A stretch of 7,486 nucleotides of DNA, from positions 1-7,486 of the forward strand of contig NZ_DJDT01000209.1 in the NCBI RefSeq assembly GCF_002432345.1. The letters run 5' to 3'. The first letter of the stretch is position 1, and each line of letters starts with the position of its first letter. Positions 6,493 through 7,486 of this stretch are shown here, piece by piece. The position numbers and the translations under genes were made by a program. The DNA is from Pedobacter sp. UBA5917 (GTDB lineage Bacteria; Bacteroidota; Bacteroidia; Sphingobacteriales; Sphingobacteriaceae). The notes below the pieces were generated by a model. The model saw only the letters and a program-made list of their open reading frames with translations, was not told where the DNA came from and did not search any database.

Positions 6493-7486
6493 TTAAATGG
6501 AAAATGGCGCACGCATTACCGGATTAATTAATCTGTTTGCAGCTTCATCATCAATAAACTCCTGTTTAACAGGATCGAATTTTAACGACCTTCCCAATCT
6601 TAAAGCCGCCAGACCAATGTTCACAATGTTGCACGAACGGTGCCCGTTCTCTTCATTAAGGGCAAATTTCTTCCTGGTTCTTACCGATTCGGAAAATTCT
6701 ACAATTTCAGGATCCGGATCGGGGAACTGCGCCAGTTTACGTTCCAGATCGGGTATATCAGATTTGAAACCCGGATATAACTTTCCTTTTGGCCCCTCAA
6801 TATAAGGTACATTGGTATCTTTCCCTTCACCATCCAATATAATCTGGCAACCATCGGCATAAGTATAGGTAATCCTTCTCCAGATGCCCACCGCATCGGT
6901 ATGCTGTTGTGGCGCATCTACCTCTACCGAGATGGGATTGGTATCGTCCTTACCCAAAAAATACTGGATAGGATCGATATAATGTTGACCCATATCACTC
7001 AATCCACCACCATCGTAATCCCAATAACCCCTAAAAGTTTGGTGTACACGGTGTGCATTATAAGGTTTATAAGGTGCCGGCCCAAGCCAGGCATTGTAAT
7101 CAAGTTCGGGTGGCACAGGTTGGGGCTCCAGATGATCTTTGCCCACCCAGTAAAATTTCCAGTCGTAACCGGTGTGTTTACTTACTGTTACCTTTAAAGG
7201 CCAGCCCAGCATACCGCTATCAACCAGTTTTTTAATCGGTTTTACGGTAGTGCCCATCCCATAAAAAGTATCCTTAAACCTGAACCAGGTATTTAACCTA
7301 AACATCCTGCCATGCTGTTTTACAGCTTCAACCACTCTTTTGCCTTCTCCTATGGTATGTGTCATTGGTTTTTCGCACCAGATATCTTTACCCGCATTGG
7401 CGGCATCAACAGCCATAATCCCATGCCAGTGCGGCGGCGTTGCAATGTGTACAATATCCACCTCTGGCAATTGTATCAGCTCCCTG
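6493..7486 (-). CDS. Gfo/Idh/MocA family oxidoreductase, 5' end missing
   Basis: The frame is open to the right edge and reads RELIQLPEVDIVHIATPP at its visible start, so the true N-terminus, Rossmann GxGxxG and any signal peptide lie outside the window. About 331 residues are visible. Landmarks in order: VDIVHIATPPHWH (fourth Rossmann strand and following loop), WCEKPMTH (intact EKP, codons at 7366-7374), LDYNAWLGPAPYKPY, WDYDGGG and SDMGQHYIDP (DMGQH at 6982-6996, histidine in the catalytic position). The tail ends MRAPFSI before TAA at 6493-6495. The pattern matches the long (about 430-480 residue) Bacteroidota/Planctomycetota branch of the family, as does the paralogue at 1539-2990. That branch usually carries a Tat or other export signal, which cannot be checked here. 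It is the first visible gene of the cluster and ends 22 bp before the HEAT/DUF1080 start. Substrate unknown; a glycoside or keto sugar is likely from context. Confidence 0.93.
   Translation of the reverse strand, partial: RELIQLPEVDIVHIATPPHWHGIMAVDAANAGKDIWCEKPMTHTIGEGKRVVEAVKQHGRMFRLNTWFRFKDTFYGMGTTVKPIKKLVDSGMLGWPLKVTVSKHTGYDWKFYWVGKDHLEPQPVPPELDYNAWLGPAPYKPYNAHRVHQTFRGYWDYDGGGLSDMGQHYIDPIQYFLGKDDTNPISVEVDAPQQHTDAVGIWRRITYTYADGCQIILDGEGKDTNVPYIEGPKGKLYPGFKSDIPDLERKLAQFPDPDPEIVEFSESVRTRKKFALNEENGHRSCNIVNIGLAALRLGRSLKFDPVKQEFIDDEAANRLINPVMRAPFSI

Larger units (their letters stand above)
268..7486 (-). other. Probable operon: oxidoreductase / HEAT-DUF1080x2 / Tat oxidoreductase / oxidoreductase
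   Basis: Four genes run on the minus strand with gaps of 22, 30 and 185 bp. The first three are almost certainly co-transcribed, since the two short gaps leave no room for a promoter. The fourth may be co-transcribed or have its own promoter in the repeat-filled 185-bp gap, where I see no clear consensus. No transporter, regulator or SusC/SusD pair is in view, so the 5' end of the unit and its control lie beyond the right edge. The palindromic repeat at 159-246 is the natural candidate for the end of the unit. Confidence 0.7.

Noticed and set aside
7468..7470. TTG as the start codon of the right-edge oxidoreductase (protein beginning at PEVDIVHIA)
   Set aside because: The frame continues upstream without a stop to the window edge (RELIQ precedes), and a start here would remove the Rossmann GxGxxG strand. 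This is a truncated gene, not a short one.

Overview
The window reads as a chromosomal segment from a Bacteroidota bacterium, most likely Sphingobacteriaceae (Pedobacter-like). This rests on AT-leaning codon use, A-rich leaders mostly without Shine-Dalgarno sites, a palindromic intergenic repeat of the CGTCATTTCGAG...CGAGATGACG type that I associate with this group, and protein families (Tat-targeted Gfo/Idh/MocA oxidoreductases, DUF1080 proteins) that are abundant in it. The genus is inferred from recall, not demonstrated.

Layout: every convincing gene is on the minus strand, so transcription runs from high to low coordinates. In that order they are: (i) a Gfo/Idh/MocA oxidoreductase cut by the right edge (6493-7486); (ii) after 22 bp, a secreted 1149-residue protein made of a long HEAT-repeat array followed by two different DUF1080 (3-keto-disaccharide hydrolase-like, LamG-fold) domains (3021-6470); (iii) after 30 bp, a Tat-signal Gfo/Idh/MocA oxidoreductase (1539-2990); (iv) after a 185-bp repeat-filled gap, a cytoplasmic Gfo/Idh/MocA oxidoreductase (268-1353); (v) a gap holding an 88-bp palindromic repeat; (vi) the probable start of another minus-strand gene that leaves the window on the left (1-143, unrecognised).

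How the genes may work together: combining several Gfo/Idh/MocA dehydrogenases with DUF1080 proteins is the signature of the oxidise-then-eliminate route of glycoside breakdown. In that route a sugar hydroxyl (typically C3) is oxidised to a ketone, the glycosidic bond is cleaved through the 3-keto intermediate, and the keto sugar is reduced again. The targeting signals (Tat on one oxidoreductase, Sec on the HEAT/DUF1080 protein, none on the last oxidoreductase) suggest a pathway split between the cell envelope and the cytoplasm. Substrate and chemistry cannot be read from the sequence.

The non-coding DNA is the second point of interest. It contains an imperfect ~70-bp tandem composite repeat with a perfect 16-bp tandem duplication inside it, an 11-bp echo of that motif in another gap of the same gene cluster, and the long palindrome after the last oxidoreductase. 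No RNA genes, insertion sequences or CRISPR arrays were seen.
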